A stretch of 64,000 nt of DNA from Polyangiaceae bacterium (GCA_013361525.1 JABFXY010000206.1:1-64000); one strand, 5' to 3'. Positions 25,529 to 33,595 are shown, counted from the first letter of the stretch. A program made the numbers and translations. The notes: generated by a model not told the origin, from the sequence alone.

Positions 25529-25542
25529 GCCCCATTCGGGGC
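25529..25542 (-). promoter_or_regulatory. Small GC stem-loop upstream of the tRNA pair
   Basis: GCCCC and GGGGC arms with loop ATTC lie between the end of the 25574-25915 gene and the tRNA-Met-like gene. A TTGACA hexamer overlaps the preceding stop (25572-25577, minus strand), so a tRNA promoter is possible, but no good -10 follows. The 283 bases between 25291 and 25573 otherwise contain only the two tRNAs. Confidence 0.35.
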
Positions 25543-25573
25543 ACGTTGCTCTGGGCTATCGAACTCGAGTCTG

Positions 25574-25915
25574 TCAACGAGCGGCTGGGCGCTCGCGCTC
25601 CCACGCCTTATCAGCTTCGGCCCGCGCCACGTGCAGGGACGCCCGGAGCGCGTCTCGCTTCGGGTCGCTCTCCTTCAGCGCCGGGGCCTCGCGCTCAAAC
25701 CGGCGCATTGCCGCGTAGAGTCGCTGGTCAGCAGTGAACGAGGAGCCGTCGCTCTCGATGTACTGGCGCTTGCCGCTCGCCTCCTGCTTGAGCCGCCAGC
25801 CGAGCTTCGCGGCGTACTCCGCCGCGTGCCGACAGATGTCGCAGGCGCAGCCGACCCGGTGGGCCTTCGGCAGGTGCAGCTTGCGCCGGACCTTGCGGCG
25901 GTGTTCGGGCGTCAC
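25574..25915 (-). CDS. Small basic protein with paired cysteines
   Basis: A 113-residue protein from a GTG that overlaps the upstream stop (GTGA). It is rich in Arg and Lys. Residues 18-33 (HRVGCACDICRHAAEY) carry a Cys-x-Cys-x2-Cys cluster that may bind metal, followed by charged helices. It is the last gene of the accessory run before the tRNAs and terminase. No family recognised. Confidence 0.6.
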   Translation of the reverse strand: MTPEHRRKVRRKLHLPKAHRVGCACDICRHAAEYAAKLGWRLKQEASGKRQYIESDGSSFTADQRLYAAMRRFEREAPALKESDPKRDALRASLHVARAEADKAWERERPAAR

Positions 25916-26103
25916 GCGGCCTTGCGCCGAGCTCGCCGAGAAATGCGCTCGAAGGAGGCGCGGTAGACCTTGGCGTAGACCGCGGTCGGATCAGTCCGAA
26001 GAGCCTGTGCCTGCGACTCCAGCCAAGCCGCGACCTGGGCGCGTTCGGCTTCGGTCTTGATGCCGTCGCCGTCGAGCGTGAGTCTTGCGATCGGCTTGGA
26101 CAT
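25912..26103 (-). CDS. Small basic helical protein
   Basis: A 63-residue protein from ATG 26101-26103, opening SKPIARLTLDGDGIKTEAE and ending in an Arg-rich helix (SFERISRRARRKAA) that suggests nucleic-acid or membrane binding. The start lacks a clear ribosome site, and 155 bases separate it from the preceding gene. A longer in-frame start at 26211 is possible but adds only Pro/Arg-rich sequence. Confidence 0.5.
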   Translation of the reverse strand: MSKPIARLTLDGDGIKTEAERAQVAAWLESQAQALRTDPTAVYAKVYRASFERISRRARRKAA

Positions 26104-26258
26104 GGCAGGAGGTGCCGGCCCCGGGTCGCAGGGTGGCGGCGATGGCTGACCCGCGCGACCCGCGGTGCGGTGAGCGACGGACGAAGGTGGTCGTGCAGCG
26201 CCGTGGCGCATACACGAGTCGATGTTGAGAACCTACGCCGCTATTTGGTGGGCTGCAT
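26104..26258. other. 155-base intergenic stretch
   Basis: One of the few true gaps in the leftward block. I found no coupled small ORF longer than nine codons, no strong hairpin with a U-tract and no tRNA. It may hold a promoter for the downstream tRNA/packaging region, but no convincing -35/-10 pair is visible. Confidence 0.4.
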
Positions 26259-26633
26259 TCACAACGATTCACGCGGCGCCGCCTTCTTCCGCCTACGTTT
26301 CCCGTGCTTCCGTTTGAAGGCATCACTCGATTGCACGGACGCAGAGGGTGTCTGACGGGAAAGCTCGTTTTCGCACGCGATGGTGCGGCTCTCGCGCCAC
26401 CGCTCGAGCTTCCATCGCTGGATGCTGTACCCGAAGTCGTCGCGGTCGAGCGGCAGCTTGCCCTTCTGGACCAGGGTCCAGATGTGGTTGTAGTGGCACC
26501 CGACTTCGGCAGCGATCGCCTTCAGACCGCGGATGCGCTCGTTGGACTTGGCGACCTTTGCCTCCCACAACTCCATGGTCGTCTGCGCGGTGACGAGCGC
26601 GATGGCCTTCGCCTCCTCTATCGTGAGCGTCAT
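26259..26633 (-). CDS. HTH DNA-binding protein
   Basis: A 124-residue protein from ATG 26631-26633 (ATGA overlap). Residues 30-75 form an excisionase/MerR-like helix-turn-helix: GLKAIAAEVGCHYNHIWTLV, a wing with KGKLPLDRDDFG, then WKLERW. The C-terminal 35 residues are strongly basic (KRKHGKRRRKKAAP). It could be a regulator or a small-terminase-like factor, as it precedes the packaging genes by about 1 kb. Confidence 0.65.
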   Translation of the reverse strand: MTLTIEEAKAIALVTAQTTMELWEAKVAKSNERIRGLKAIAAEVGCHYNHIWTLVQKGKLPLDRDDFGYSIQRWKLERWRESRTIACENELSRQTPSASVQSSDAFKRKHGKRRRKKAAPRESL

Positions 26634-27487
26634 TTGTCCTCCCACGGCTTCGGGCGCTCGGCGTCGCTGGGACGCTGGAAGGGCACGAGCTCGGGCGCGC
26701 GCTTGGGCGGGGCCCCAGCGACTGCTACCCACGCATCCCAGGCCGCTTTCACGATTCCAGCGGCCTCTTTGCGCGCCGCCTTCAGTTCCTTCGCCTGCGC
26801 GCGATGGATGAGCCACTCGGCGAACGTTGTCGCGTGGTCGGTCTCGCTGACGCGGGCGCCGCCCAGCATGGCAACCTCGTATGCCTTCTGTCGCGCGGCC
26901 TCTTGGCCGGTCGAATGCCACGGAAGATCGACTCGCTCCTTTTCGAGTTCCGCGTCTTCGGTCACCTCACGCTGCACACCGACGAGCGTCGCCTTCGCTG
27001 CCTCGAGCGCCTCGCGCCTATGCGGCTCGTTCGCCTCCTGCTTCGCGAGCCGCTTCTCCAACGCCTTGCGACTCGCCTGAACGAAGGCGGCGCGCGCAGC
27101 CTCGGTCTTCTCGAGCACGAACCGCCACCGACCAAGGCGAGCTCGCGCCGGCGGGTTGTCGCGCAACGACAGCGCCGGGCATGCCGACTCTGGCCCGTAG
27201 GCGCGATAGAGCACGTCGATGATCTCCGGTGGGAGCTGCCGCACCAACTCGTAGGTGGCCCGATAGCCGGTCGCGGTGCCGTCACCCTTCGGGTCGCCCT
27301 TGATGCGAAAGACGCCACGGTTCCAGAGTTTGGCGTCCGGGTCTTTGGGCGCACTGGATTCGCCGCGAGGCCCAATGGGCTGTGCGGAGAACCCGAGATC
27401 TGCCGCGCCGTCGCAGAAGAACCGGCGCAGTCGCGCATCGTCGTACGGCGGCCCATCGTCGTCTTCGTGTCGCTTCGTCTCAGCCAT
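26630..27487 (-). CDS. Unknown 285-residue accessory protein
   Basis: The ATG at 27485-27487 has GGAGG eight bases before it. The protein opens with acidic sequence, then a folded region with GVFRIKGDPKGDGTATGYRA and LPPEIIDVLYRAYGPESACP. A long charged coiled coil (residues 130-190) follows, then a helical C-terminal part. No enzyme motif is seen. The domain order resembles a DNA-binding or structural adaptor, but this is not supported further. Confidence 0.6.
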   Translation of the reverse strand: MAETKRHEDDDGPPYDDARLRRFFCDGAADLGFSAQPIGPRGESSAPKDPDAKLWNRGVFRIKGDPKGDGTATGYRATYELVRQLPPEIIDVLYRAYGPESACPALSLRDNPPARARLGRWRFVLEKTEAARAAFVQASRKALEKRLAKQEANEPHRREALEAAKATLVGVQREVTEDAELEKERVDLPWHSTGQEAARQKAYEVAMLGGARVSETDHATTFAEWLIHRAQAKELKAARKEAAGIVKAAWDAWVAVAGAPPKRAPELVPFQRPSDAERPKPWEDK

Positions 27488-27525
27488 CGCAAACCTCCAC
27501 GCCAGGACCAGCCCGGCGCACAGCC

Positions 27526-28107
27526 TCATTCCACGAACTTGAACTTCTGCTCCTGGTGCTTCGCCAGGACGCGCTCCACGAGCTCCCGTGCCTTCGCCGC
27601 GACCTCCGCGGTCGTCTTGCCTACGAGCCAGCACATCGGCGCGATCCCGAGCTTGTAGTCGACCGAGACGAATCGGCCATCGGGGCTGACCGTGATCGTC
27701 CAGTCGAAAGCATCGTCGCGGCCGAGCTGGCTCCCATCGGCGAGTTCCTCGACGCGCCACACGGTGAGCCGGCACTCGCCGACGATGCTCGCGAACGCCC
27801 AGAGCTGCCACTGCTCGAGCTTGGCGGTCTTCGGGTCTTCGCTCATGGCAAACAGCCGCATCAGCGTCTCCCGCATCTGGTCGCGCGCCTTGCGCTCAAT
27901 CCTCTCCACGCTCGGCACGGGCTTCGCCATCCCATCCATCATGTCGAAGCACAGGCGGCCGCGAGTCCCCTTGAGCATGGCGTGCTGCTGCTCGGCCATC
28001 ACCCGCAACGAGATTCGCATCGCGGTCGCAGGATGCTCCAGATGGCGGTCGACACGACTGCGCCCGGTGCGATGGAGACGCCTGAGACGTCGAGCGCGCG
28101 GGTTCAT
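27526..28107 (-). CDS. Unknown 193-residue protein
   Basis: Starts at ATG 28105-28107 (ATGA overlap). The N-terminal 40 residues are very Arg-rich (NPRARRLRRLHRTGRSRVDR). The rest alternates helices and strands, including CRLTVWRVEELADGSQLGRD and DWTITVSPDGRFVSVDYKLG, with a C-terminal helix ending KFKFVE. A nucleic-acid contact through the basic arm is likely. Function unknown. Confidence 0.6.
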   Translation of the reverse strand: MNPRARRLRRLHRTGRSRVDRHLEHPATAMRISLRVMAEQQHAMLKGTRGRLCFDMMDGMAKPVPSVERIERKARDQMRETLMRLFAMSEDPKTAKLEQWQLWAFASIVGECRLTVWRVEELADGSQLGRDDAFDWTITVSPDGRFVSVDYKLGIAPMCWLVGKTTAEVAAKARELVERVLAKHQEQKFKFVE

Positions 28108-28634
28108 CGACTTTGCTCCTTTCGCTTCACCAGCGGCCGGCACAGGTCGGCCATCGCTGCGCGCTTCGCGTGGTCGGCGCGCCGCTTTCCTTCGACGACT
28201 CCGATGTAGGCGCGCAGCTGATTCGCGAGCCCATGCTCCTGCGCGGCCGCCTGCCAGCCATCACCGTCCAGGTCGCGCGGCCGCTCGTGGGGTCTATCGC
28301 CGCCGTAGAACTCGTTCGCGTGCGCCGCGACGTCGAACTGAACGCTGACGCGCCATGGCTGACCAGGCCTGCCCTGCACGACCGCGTTTCCGGATGGCTC
28401 TCCTTCGTCGTCGATGAGCAGGCGACCATTGATGGTTACGCAGTCGACGCGGTCCATGTCTCGAAGGACATGCTCGGTCATGTCGACGACCGGGAGCGGC
28501 GGCAGCCCGGGCAGAGGCGACAAACGCAACGACTCGATGAGCTCTAGATGAAGCCGTTCCTGCTCGAGCCCCTTCATCATCTCGTCAGCGGTCGGCCACG
28601 GGCAGGCTGGGATCGGAATCGCGCCGGTCGTCAT
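28104..28634 (-). CDS. Unknown 176-residue protein
   Basis: Opens TTGAIPIPACPWPTADEMMK and has a beta region around residues 60-110 (CVTINGRLLIDDEGEPSG, WRVSVQFDVAAHANEFYGGD). The C-terminal helix is rich in Lys and Arg. It is four bases overlapped with the next gene. No family recognised. Confidence 0.55.
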   Translation of the reverse strand: MTTGAIPIPACPWPTADEMMKGLEQERLHLELIESLRLSPLPGLPPLPVVDMTEHVLRDMDRVDCVTINGRLLIDDEGEPSGNAVVQGRPGQPWRVSVQFDVAAHANEFYGGDRPHERPRDLDGDGWQAAAQEHGLANQLRAYIGVVEGKRRADHAKRAAMADLCRPLVKRKEQSR

Positions 28635-28637
28635 CGC

Positions 28638-28874
28638 CTACTCCCCCAGCCGGTACCGAAGGACCGTCAGAACCCGCGTGAGCCCGGTCAGCGATGGCAG
28701 CGCGAACGGGTTCCCGCCGGTGTTCGCGTTGTACCGCGCCTCCTCTTCCGTCGCCCCGCATCCGACGATCCGGCTCGCCTCGTCGTACGCGACGAAGACC
28801 TCGCGCTGCGCCTGAATAGTGCGCGGTATCTCGACCGTCCTCGTCGCCGTCTCGTCTCGGAACGGATTGCTCAT
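28638..28874 (-). CDS. Small 78-residue protein
   Basis: Short protein with VEIPRTIQAQREVFVAYDEA and GCGATEEEARYNANTG, then LTRVLTVLRYRLG. It resembles small beta-alpha DNA- or RNA-contacting folds but is too short to classify. It overlaps the preceding gene by four bases. Confidence 0.5.
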   Translation of the reverse strand: MSNPFRDETATRTVEIPRTIQAQREVFVAYDEASRIVGCGATEEEARYNANTGGNPFALPSLTGLTRVLTVLRYRLGE

Positions 28875-29350
28875 ACTGGTGCTCCTGCGGCGATCGCCGC
28901 GATCCTCTGATTGAGACCGTCGCGAGCTTCCCGCCCCTCGCGCACGAAGTCGTTGAGTTGCTGCTGGAGCACGTTCAGCGTCTCCTCGTGCTGGTCGACC
29001 GTGCGCTTCAGCAGCGCGAACTCCGAGCTCAGGTTGAGCTCACGCTCCCTCGAGGCGCGGAGCGTGTGGAGCGCCGCCATTACGGTGTCCGGAAGCGACG
29101 GCAGGTCGAAGCCCTCGCGCCTGAGCATCTCGCCGGCGGCGACGTATTCGCCAAAGACGGTGTAGACGATTCGGAACACCTCCTCGGTCGCCTGGCCATC
29201 GGCGGCGGTGCCTATAAGGAGCCGAATGCGCTCCTCGAAAGGGAGCTCTGCGTTGAATGCAGGGTGGCGCTCGGGCGCCGACTCGGCCTCGTCGACGGCT
29301 GCCGGGTCCGTCTCCGGGATCTCGGGGTAGATCGCTTCGTCGCTACTCAT
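28871..29350 (-). CDS. Acidic coiled-coil protein
   Basis: A 159-residue protein from ATG 29348-29350, preceded by AGGTGG. The acidic start (SSDEAIYPEIPETDPAAVDE) is followed by helices and a heptad-like stretch (ELNLSSEFALLKRTVDQHEE, then TLNVLQQQLNDFVREGREAR) spanning residues 108-150. Probably an oligomeric scaffold or regulator. A GTG nine bases upstream is an alternative start. Confidence 0.6.
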   Translation of the reverse strand: MSSDEAIYPEIPETDPAAVDEAESAPERHPAFNAELPFEERIRLLIGTAADGQATEEVFRIVYTVFGEYVAAGEMLRREGFDLPSLPDTVMAALHTLRASRERELNLSSEFALLKRTVDQHEETLNVLQQQLNDFVREGREARDGLNQRIAAIAAGAPV

Positions 29351-29423
29351 CGTGTCCACCTTTCTGCGCCTTCCCAGGCGCCGTCATTGCCACGCCAACG
29401 CCTCGCGAACTCCCGAACCGCAT
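29343..29423 (-). CDS. Possible 26-codon gene
   Basis: ATG 29421-29423 shares bases with the stop of the preceding mini-ORF (TGATG), and the TAG stop overlaps the start of the coiled-coil gene. The peptide is MRFGSSRGVGVAMTAPGKAQ plus six residues. The exact chaining at both ends is the only evidence. Confidence 0.3.
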   Translation of the reverse strand: MRFGSSRGVGVAMTAPGKAQKGGHDE

Positions 29424-29488
29424 CACGCGGGTCGCTCTCCCACGCGAGACCTTCCGGTGTCGGTCGTGCGGTCGTGGAGGGCGCTCAC
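29423..29488 (-). CDS. Possible 21-codon gene
   Basis: GTG 29486-29488 overlaps the stop of the 218-residue gene as GTGA, and its own stop overlaps the next mini-ORF. The peptide is polar and Arg-rich. Together with its neighbour it fills the only break in coupling between 28.9 and 37.2 kb, so it may serve translation relay rather than encode a function. Confidence 0.3.
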   Translation of the reverse strand: MSALHDRTTDTGRSRVGERPA

Positions 29489-30141
29489 GTCCCCGCCTTC
29501 CCGCGCTTCGCCGCTCCCTCGTGGTCACCGCGCTCGAGCGCGTCGTCGATCTCGCCGCAGAGCGCCCACGCATCGTGGTTGCTGGCGCCGTCGAATCTGG
29601 CCTGCTCCTCGCGGAGGTAGGCGCGGACGTCGGCGATGGCGGCTTCGCGACCCATCGCCTTCGACTTCGACACGAGGCCTTGGCCGCCGAACTTCTGACG
29701 AAGCCGGACCGTGTTCGACTCGGCCGCGGCGACCACCTCCTCGGTCACCTCGGACTTGCCACCGGCCCAGCGGCGCACGCCCTTCTCGCAGCCTCCCGAG
29801 CACCAAACCCAGTACATGGCGTCGAGCGCGACGTTCTTCTTCTCGAGGCACTCGCGTTGCCAGCTGAGCGTTTGGGCCTGGCGCTTGGTCTTCTTCTGAA
29901 GCCGCTCGTTCTCGGCGCGCAGCCTGCGCACCTCCTCGATCAGCGGCCGGAGCGCGTTGCGCGCCTCGACGAGCACGGCCGCGTTCGCGACGTACTGGTC
30001 GGATGAGAGCTTGACGCTCTCGAGCACGCAGTTGACGCCTTGCGCGCTGATGTACGGCTGCTCGCCGCCTGCGACGGTCCACGGCCCAGACGTCGCAGCC
30101 GCCTCGATCGCGAGGAGGCCATCCAGTTCCTCATTCGTCAT
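29485..30141 (-). CDS. Unknown 218-residue coiled-coil protein
   Basis: N-terminal part begins TNEELDGLLAIEAAATSGPW, a start widespread among small phage proteins carrying an 'Ead/Ea22-like' N-terminus. A charged coiled coil (PLIEEVRRLRAENERLQKKT) follows, then a segment with two Cys (YWVWCSGGCEKGVRRW). The C-terminal half is helical. Ea22-like proteins come from lambdoid b regions and have no firmly known role. Confidence 0.55.
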   Translation of the reverse strand: MTNEELDGLLAIEAAATSGPWTVAGGEQPYISAQGVNCVLESVKLSSDQYVANAAVLVEARNALRPLIEEVRRLRAENERLQKKTKRQAQTLSWQRECLEKKNVALDAMYWVWCSGGCEKGVRRWAGGKSEVTEEVVAAAESNTVRLRQKFGGQGLVSKSKAMGREAAIADVRAYLREEQARFDGASNHDAWALCGEIDDALERGDHEGAAKRGKAGT

Positions 30142-30365
30142 CGGACAACGACCTCGCGATCTTCGCTTCGGATCTCCTGCAGAATGTCGACGCGGTAGCT
30201 GCCGCCATCGAACTCGTGCGCCGACCGCGTCTCCCTGAGCACGCCGCCGTCGCAGTCGATGACGCAGACGCCGGTGCCGAGTAGACGACCGCTCTCGCGC
30301 GAGATGTGGCGACGCATTGAGCGGTGACAGAGGCCGCAGCGTTCGTCGAAGCGGTTGGCTATCAC
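30138..30365 (-). CDS. Small CxxC protein
   Basis: A 75-residue protein from GTG 30363-30365 (GTGA overlap); the longer in-frame reading is discarded. Residues 8-20 (ERCGLCHRSMRRH) form a Cys-x2-Cys plus His pair, and a further Cys lies near residue 36 (GVCVIDCDGG). A single zinc site is plausible. Unknown role. Confidence 0.5.
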   Translation of the reverse strand: MIANRFDERCGLCHRSMRRHISRESGRLLGTGVCVIDCDGGVLRETRSAHEFDGGSYRVDILQEIRSEDREVVVR

Positions 30366-30619
30366 ATCCACACCCTTCGCCTTAGGTCGGTCGTTGCCCG
30401 AGACGTCGCGCTGCTCAGCGCCTCTCTGCCGATGGCTCGCTCCTCGTCTTCGCTGAGCGGTTCGTAGTTCCGCTCGCGCTCGCTGCGCGGCATCCACTGG
30501 CTGTTGGAGAGACCGAAGCGGTGCGACGCGAGCAGCTCCCAGCATTGGCCGTCGCGCAGTTCGCTCTCGACGATGCGATATACGAAGCCGTGTGCTTTGC
30601 TTTTGACGAGACCCGTCAC
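30362..30619 (-). CDS. Small 85-residue protein
   Basis: Starts at GTG 30617-30619 (GTGA overlap). A beta start (TGLVKSKAHGFVYRIVESEL, then WELLASHRFGLSNSQW) is followed by a polar, helical half ending DLRRRVWM. It may be a small RNA- or DNA-contacting protein; no family recognised. Confidence 0.5.
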   Translation of the reverse strand: MTGLVKSKAHGFVYRIVESELRDGQCWELLASHRFGLSNSQWMPRSERERNYEPLSEDEERAIGREALSSATSRATTDLRRRVWM

Positions 30620-31107
30620 AGCCCGCTCCTTTCGCGCTCGGCGCGCTCCCGCTCGATTGCTCGGATCGCTTCGCGACAGAGCGCCCACGCGACGAGACAC
30701 TGCCGCTCGTAGTGGCCTTCTCGGTCGCTCCCTGGGTACCGTCGCCAAAGCCGAACCTCGGAGAGCAGGCGGGCGGCAATCTGGTGCACGTAGCCGACGT
30801 CGGCCCGTCGCACGACGCAGGCGCACGCGTCACATGCATAGCTGAGTTGGCGGCCTGTAAAGCCAACGACCGCCAGCCAATACACGCACTCCTCGACGGT
30901 GAACGCCGAGGCCTTCGCCAACCGCTCACGCTCGATCTCGGCGTCCTGCTCCTGGAGGTAGGCGACGCACGCCTCGCACACGGTGTCGACGCTGCTCGGG
31001 TTCTCGCAGGCGCAGCCGAAGAGCGGCGCCGGCTCGCGCTCGGAGCCAGGGCCGTCGTCGTAAGCGTCGTCCAGGTCCTCCGCGTACGGCTCGAAGTTCT
31101 TGCTCAT
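30616..31107 (-). CDS. Cys-rich 163-residue protein
   Basis: ATG 31105-31107 with ATGA overlap. There are two Cys clusters: residues 32-48 (GCACENPSSVDTVCEAC) and 91-97 (CDACACV). They are separated by a helix with VEECVYWLAVVGFTG. The C-terminus is an Arg/Glu helix (AIRAIERERAERERSG). A multi-zinc protein is likely; the partner is unknown. Confidence 0.55.
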   Translation of the reverse strand: MSKNFEPYAEDLDDAYDDGPGSEREPAPLFGCACENPSSVDTVCEACVAYLQEQDAEIERERLAKASAFTVEECVYWLAVVGFTGRQLSYACDACACVVRRADVGYVHQIAARLLSEVRLWRRYPGSDREGHYERQCLVAWALCREAIRAIERERAERERSGL

Positions 31108-31520
31108 CGAGTCCCCCAGTTCCAGTACCCAGCGACGACGCCGAGCAGATACGCGAAGCCGAAGACGGCGAGGATGATGACGCATCCGTATCGCTGCGCC
31201 TCGGCTTGCTTCTTCGGGTCGTCGCACCGCCTGCAGACGGCTCGCTTGGTCAGAGCCGCCTTTGCCTCCGCGTGCGCGGCCGACAGGTCGAAGAGCGTTG
31301 TCGCCGACGTGGCGAGAGCCGTCGCGACGATGACCGGATCCGTCGTAATGGTCTCGGCCCGCCACTCCGGACCTTTCACGCGGAGGTATCGCGCGAGCTC
31401 GCTCCACCGACCGTCCTTCTCCACCTCCAGAGAGAAGGCTTCGCGGCTCGTCCATGCGAGCCGGACCCCCTTGCAGAGCTCCGCTCGCGTCGTCTCGTCG
31501 TTCGCCACGTCGGGGTTCAC
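31104..31520 (-). CDS. C-terminal tail-anchored protein
   Basis: A 138-residue protein from GTG 31518-31520 (GTGA overlap). A soluble N-terminal domain with KGVRLAWTSREAFSLEVEKD is followed by a Cys pair (VCRRCDDPKK). One strong C-terminal membrane segment (YGCVIILAVFGFAYLLGVVA) ends in WNWGTR. An inner-membrane tail anchor is expected; superinfection exclusion or lysis control would fit. Confidence 0.6.
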   Translation of the reverse strand: MNPDVANDETTRAELCKGVRLAWTSREAFSLEVEKDGRWSELARYLRVKGPEWRAETITTDPVIVATALATSATTLFDLSAAHAEAKAALTKRAVCRRCDDPKKQAEAQRYGCVIILAVFGFAYLLGVVAGYWNWGTR

Positions 31521-31864
31521 CGCGTCCCCCAGATCGGCTCGCCGCCGAGCGCGCGCCGGACCATGTCGCAGAAGCGCGGGAGGTCGCCCTTGGCGATGTG
31601 GAGGCCGCCCGTGCTCGACACCTCGTTGCGCGGCGAGAAGACCCGGATCGAGTCGTCCGCCTCACGGCTCATTCCAAGCCGTCCGTTCTCGCAGTGCACC
31701 CGCTCGATCCCGCTGTGTTCGATCGCATTCACCAGGTGCAGCCATTCGGCGCGCGTGCCCTCTGGAATCGCCCAGCACCCATTCATGATGCTGTGCCAAT
31801 CGCCGGTCTCCGCTTCGTCGTCGGGGCCGTGGAAGTTGAAGAAGAGCTTCGAGAGGTCGGTCAT
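31517..31864 (-). CDS. Unknown 115-residue protein
   Basis: Start ATG 31862-31864 (ATGA overlap). It begins TDLSKLFFNFHGPDDEAETG and has WHSIMNGCWAIPEGTRAEWL and LHIAKGDLPRFCDMVRRALG. The fold seems alpha/beta. No motif recognised. The 3' end overlaps the tail-anchored gene by four bases. Confidence 0.5.
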   Translation of the reverse strand: MTDLSKLFFNFHGPDDEAETGDWHSIMNGCWAIPEGTRAEWLHLVNAIEHSGIERVHCENGRLGMSREADDSIRVFSPRNEVSSTGGLHIAKGDLPRFCDMVRRALGGEPIWGTR

Positions 31865-32037
31865 CGCGAGCTCCTTGCCTTCGCAGCCTGGTATCGAGCC
31901 AATGCTTGCTGCCCGGCCTGGAACACCCGCTCGTAATCGGCAGCGGTCTTGGTTCGGTCCCGCCAGACGCGGTCTCGCTCGGCAAGGAGATCCAGCCACT
32001 CAGCCCTAAGTTGCTCGAGTTCATGGAGTGCACTCAC
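31861..32037 (-). CDS. 58-residue helical protein
   Basis: From GTG 32035-32037, overlapping the stop of the repeat-tailed gene (GTGA). It is a single amphipathic helix-rich peptide (SALHELEQLRAEWLDLLAER, then VFQAGQQALARYQAAKA). A longer reading through the 24-bp repeats is excluded by the coupling. Confidence 0.5.
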   Translation of the reverse strand: MSALHELEQLRAEWLDLLAERDRVWRDRTKTAADYERVFQAGQQALARYQAAKARSSR

Positions 32038-32594
32038 GCCGGCGCGCCTCCTGCCGGCAACGCCGGCGCGCCTCCTGCCGGCAACGCCGGCGCGCCTCCT
32101 GCCGGCAACGCCGGCGCCTCGACCACGGCATCGACGACCGCGAGCGACGCGATGCACTCAGCGCAGATCTCCGCAAGTTCCGCCGCGCTCACCTCGCGGT
32201 TCATCTCCATGCCGCGGCCGATGTACTTGTACCAACGGAGCTCGAACCCGCTCGGCTTGTGACGGAAGTTCGGCCACCCCACAGGGCACTCCTTCGCGTG
32301 CCGGTCGGAAGCGAGGAACGCGGCGCGCTCTGTGTCGTAATCGGGACTCTGGTTGATCGTGAGGTAGTGCGCGTGCTCGCGGTCATCGAAGCCGCAGGTG
32401 CAGTCGCCCCAGTAGTAGGGGTGCATCTCGAACACGGCGTTCTCGAAGTGCTGGCCGTAGCCGTACTCGCCGCCGAGCAGCCCGTGCACCTGGGTCTCGG
32501 GGTGGCGATGGGCGAGCGCTCGGCTGACCGCGTACAGCGGCTCTGCGTACGAGCGCGGAGCTTCAACCCAAGGCGAGACGATAATCGCGTTCAA
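32034..32594 (-). CDS. Conserved-looking phage protein with APALPA repeat tail
   Basis: A 186-residue protein beginning at TTG (32592-32594), with GGAGG upstream and TTGA coupling. The body has a YWGDCTCGFDD segment and a conserved-looking KPSGFELRWYKYIGRGMEMN region, patterns I recall from uncharacterised phage proteins. Its C-terminus is VVEAPALPA followed by GGAPALPA units from a tandem DNA repeat. Cys/His content near residues 65-110 suggests a metal site. Role unknown. Confidence 0.6.
   Translation of the reverse strand: MNAIIVSPWVEAPRSYAEPLYAVSRALAHRHPETQVHGLLGGEYGYGQHFENAVFEMHPYYWGDCTCGFDDREHAHYLTINQSPDYDTERAAFLASDRHAKECPVGWPNFRHKPSGFELRWYKYIGRGMEMNREVSAAELAEICAECIASLAVVDAVVEAPALPAGGAPALPAGGAPALPAGGAPA
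32041..32112 (+). repeat. Three perfect 24-bp tandem repeats
   Basis: Units at 32041-32064, 32065-32088 and 32089-32112 are identical (GGCGCGCCTCCTGCCGGCAA plus CGCC). They encode GGAPALPA units at the C-terminus of the minus-strand gene. Perfect identity implies recent expansion by slippage. Confidence 0.9.
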
Positions 32595-33595
32595 GCTTCC
32601 TCCTTCGCAGGCAGCGCCGGCGCTTCCACCGTCACGAGCTCCTGCCCCTTCATCCGCCGACGAAGGTTCCTCGCTTGGGCGCGCAGCGCTTCCGGCAGGT
32701 GCGCGTGCGCGGCTCGGAGGAAGTCGTCGAACTCCGGCAGCGCATCGCGCACGTCGCCGATCCGAACCACGCCTTCGCCGAAGCCTGGCACGTCGAGCTT
32801 CTGCTCGAGCAGCACGTCGAGCTTGATGGCGACGTTCGTGTTGGAGGAGATGATGCCCGTCGCTCGCGCCATCGCGTCGCGGCAGCGGGCCGCCGCGTTC
32901 GCCGCTCGATCGAAGTTGTCGGCGAGGAACTTGATCCCCATGGGCTCGATGACGCGGATGTCGCGCTCGCCCTCGGGCGTCATGTAGTTCTCGTAGAGCG
33001 TGCCCTCCTGGGCCTGCTTCAAGGTGTCGGTCGCGAGCTGGCGTAGCTCCTGTGCCTGGTCGATCTCCTCGAACACGTCCTGCCAGAACGCGGCGCGCGC
33101 GATCTCCGCCGACTCCTCGTCGAGTCGCACCGAGATCCACGCCGTCTGCGTGTCGCTCTTCACGGTGTTCTCGGGCATGCCCCAGACCTCGGCCAGCAGC
33201 GGAACGGTCTCGCGCCGCACGAAGTCCCTCCCGAGGCCCCGCAGGAACCTGACGCGGCTGAGCTTGCCTCGATCCTCGAGGTCGGTAGCCATCTTGGTCA
33301 GCCGCTCGCGCCACCCATCGGGGTAGCCCTCGGGCACCATCCCCTCGAGCGGCTCGGTCTTCGGCCTGCGCTTTGGCTTCGTGGTCTCTGATCCGGATCG
33401 TGCGTGGCGATCCGCCTGATCCGGATCGGCGTCGGCGAGGACCGCCTTGGCCGCTCTGTGCTCCCGGTGACGATTCACCGCGCCCAAGCTCACCGAGTAC
33501 TTCGCCGCGAGCGCGCGCACCGAAAGCCCAGCATCCGAGTCCGCATCGAAGGCGGCGACGGTGTCGAGCGAGCAGACGGAGCAGGCCTTCCCCAT
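32591..33595 (-). CDS. HTH protein, possible TerS-like or regulator
   Basis: A 334-residue protein from ATG 33593-33595 (TGATG overlap). Residues 25-50 form an HTH (LSVRALAAKYSVSLGAVNRH). A Lys/Arg linker precedes a long helical part: LTKMATDLEDRGKLSRVRFL, LLAEVWGMPENTVKSD and a segment up to residue 300. The layout resembles terminase small subunits, which pair an HTH with an oligomerising body, but a packaging-linked TerS candidate already exists at 24916. It ends in VEAPALPAKEEA. Confidence 0.6.
   Translation of the reverse strand: MGKACSVCSLDTVAAFDADSDAGLSVRALAAKYSVSLGAVNRHREHRAAKAVLADADPDQADRHARSGSETTKPKRRPKTEPLEGMVPEGYPDGWRERLTKMATDLEDRGKLSRVRFLRGLGRDFVRRETVPLLAEVWGMPENTVKSDTQTAWISVRLDEESAEIARAAFWQDVFEEIDQAQELRQLATDTLKQAQEGTLYENYMTPEGERDIRVIEPMGIKFLADNFDRAANAAARCRDAMARATGIISSNTNVAIKLDVLLEQKLDVPGFGEGVVRIGDVRDALPEFDDFLRAAHAHLPEALRAQARNLRRRMKGQELVTVEAPALPAKEEA

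Noticed and set aside
32041..32112. CRISPR-like array from the three tandem repeats
   Set aside because: The units abut directly with no spacers and encode an in-frame peptide repeat.
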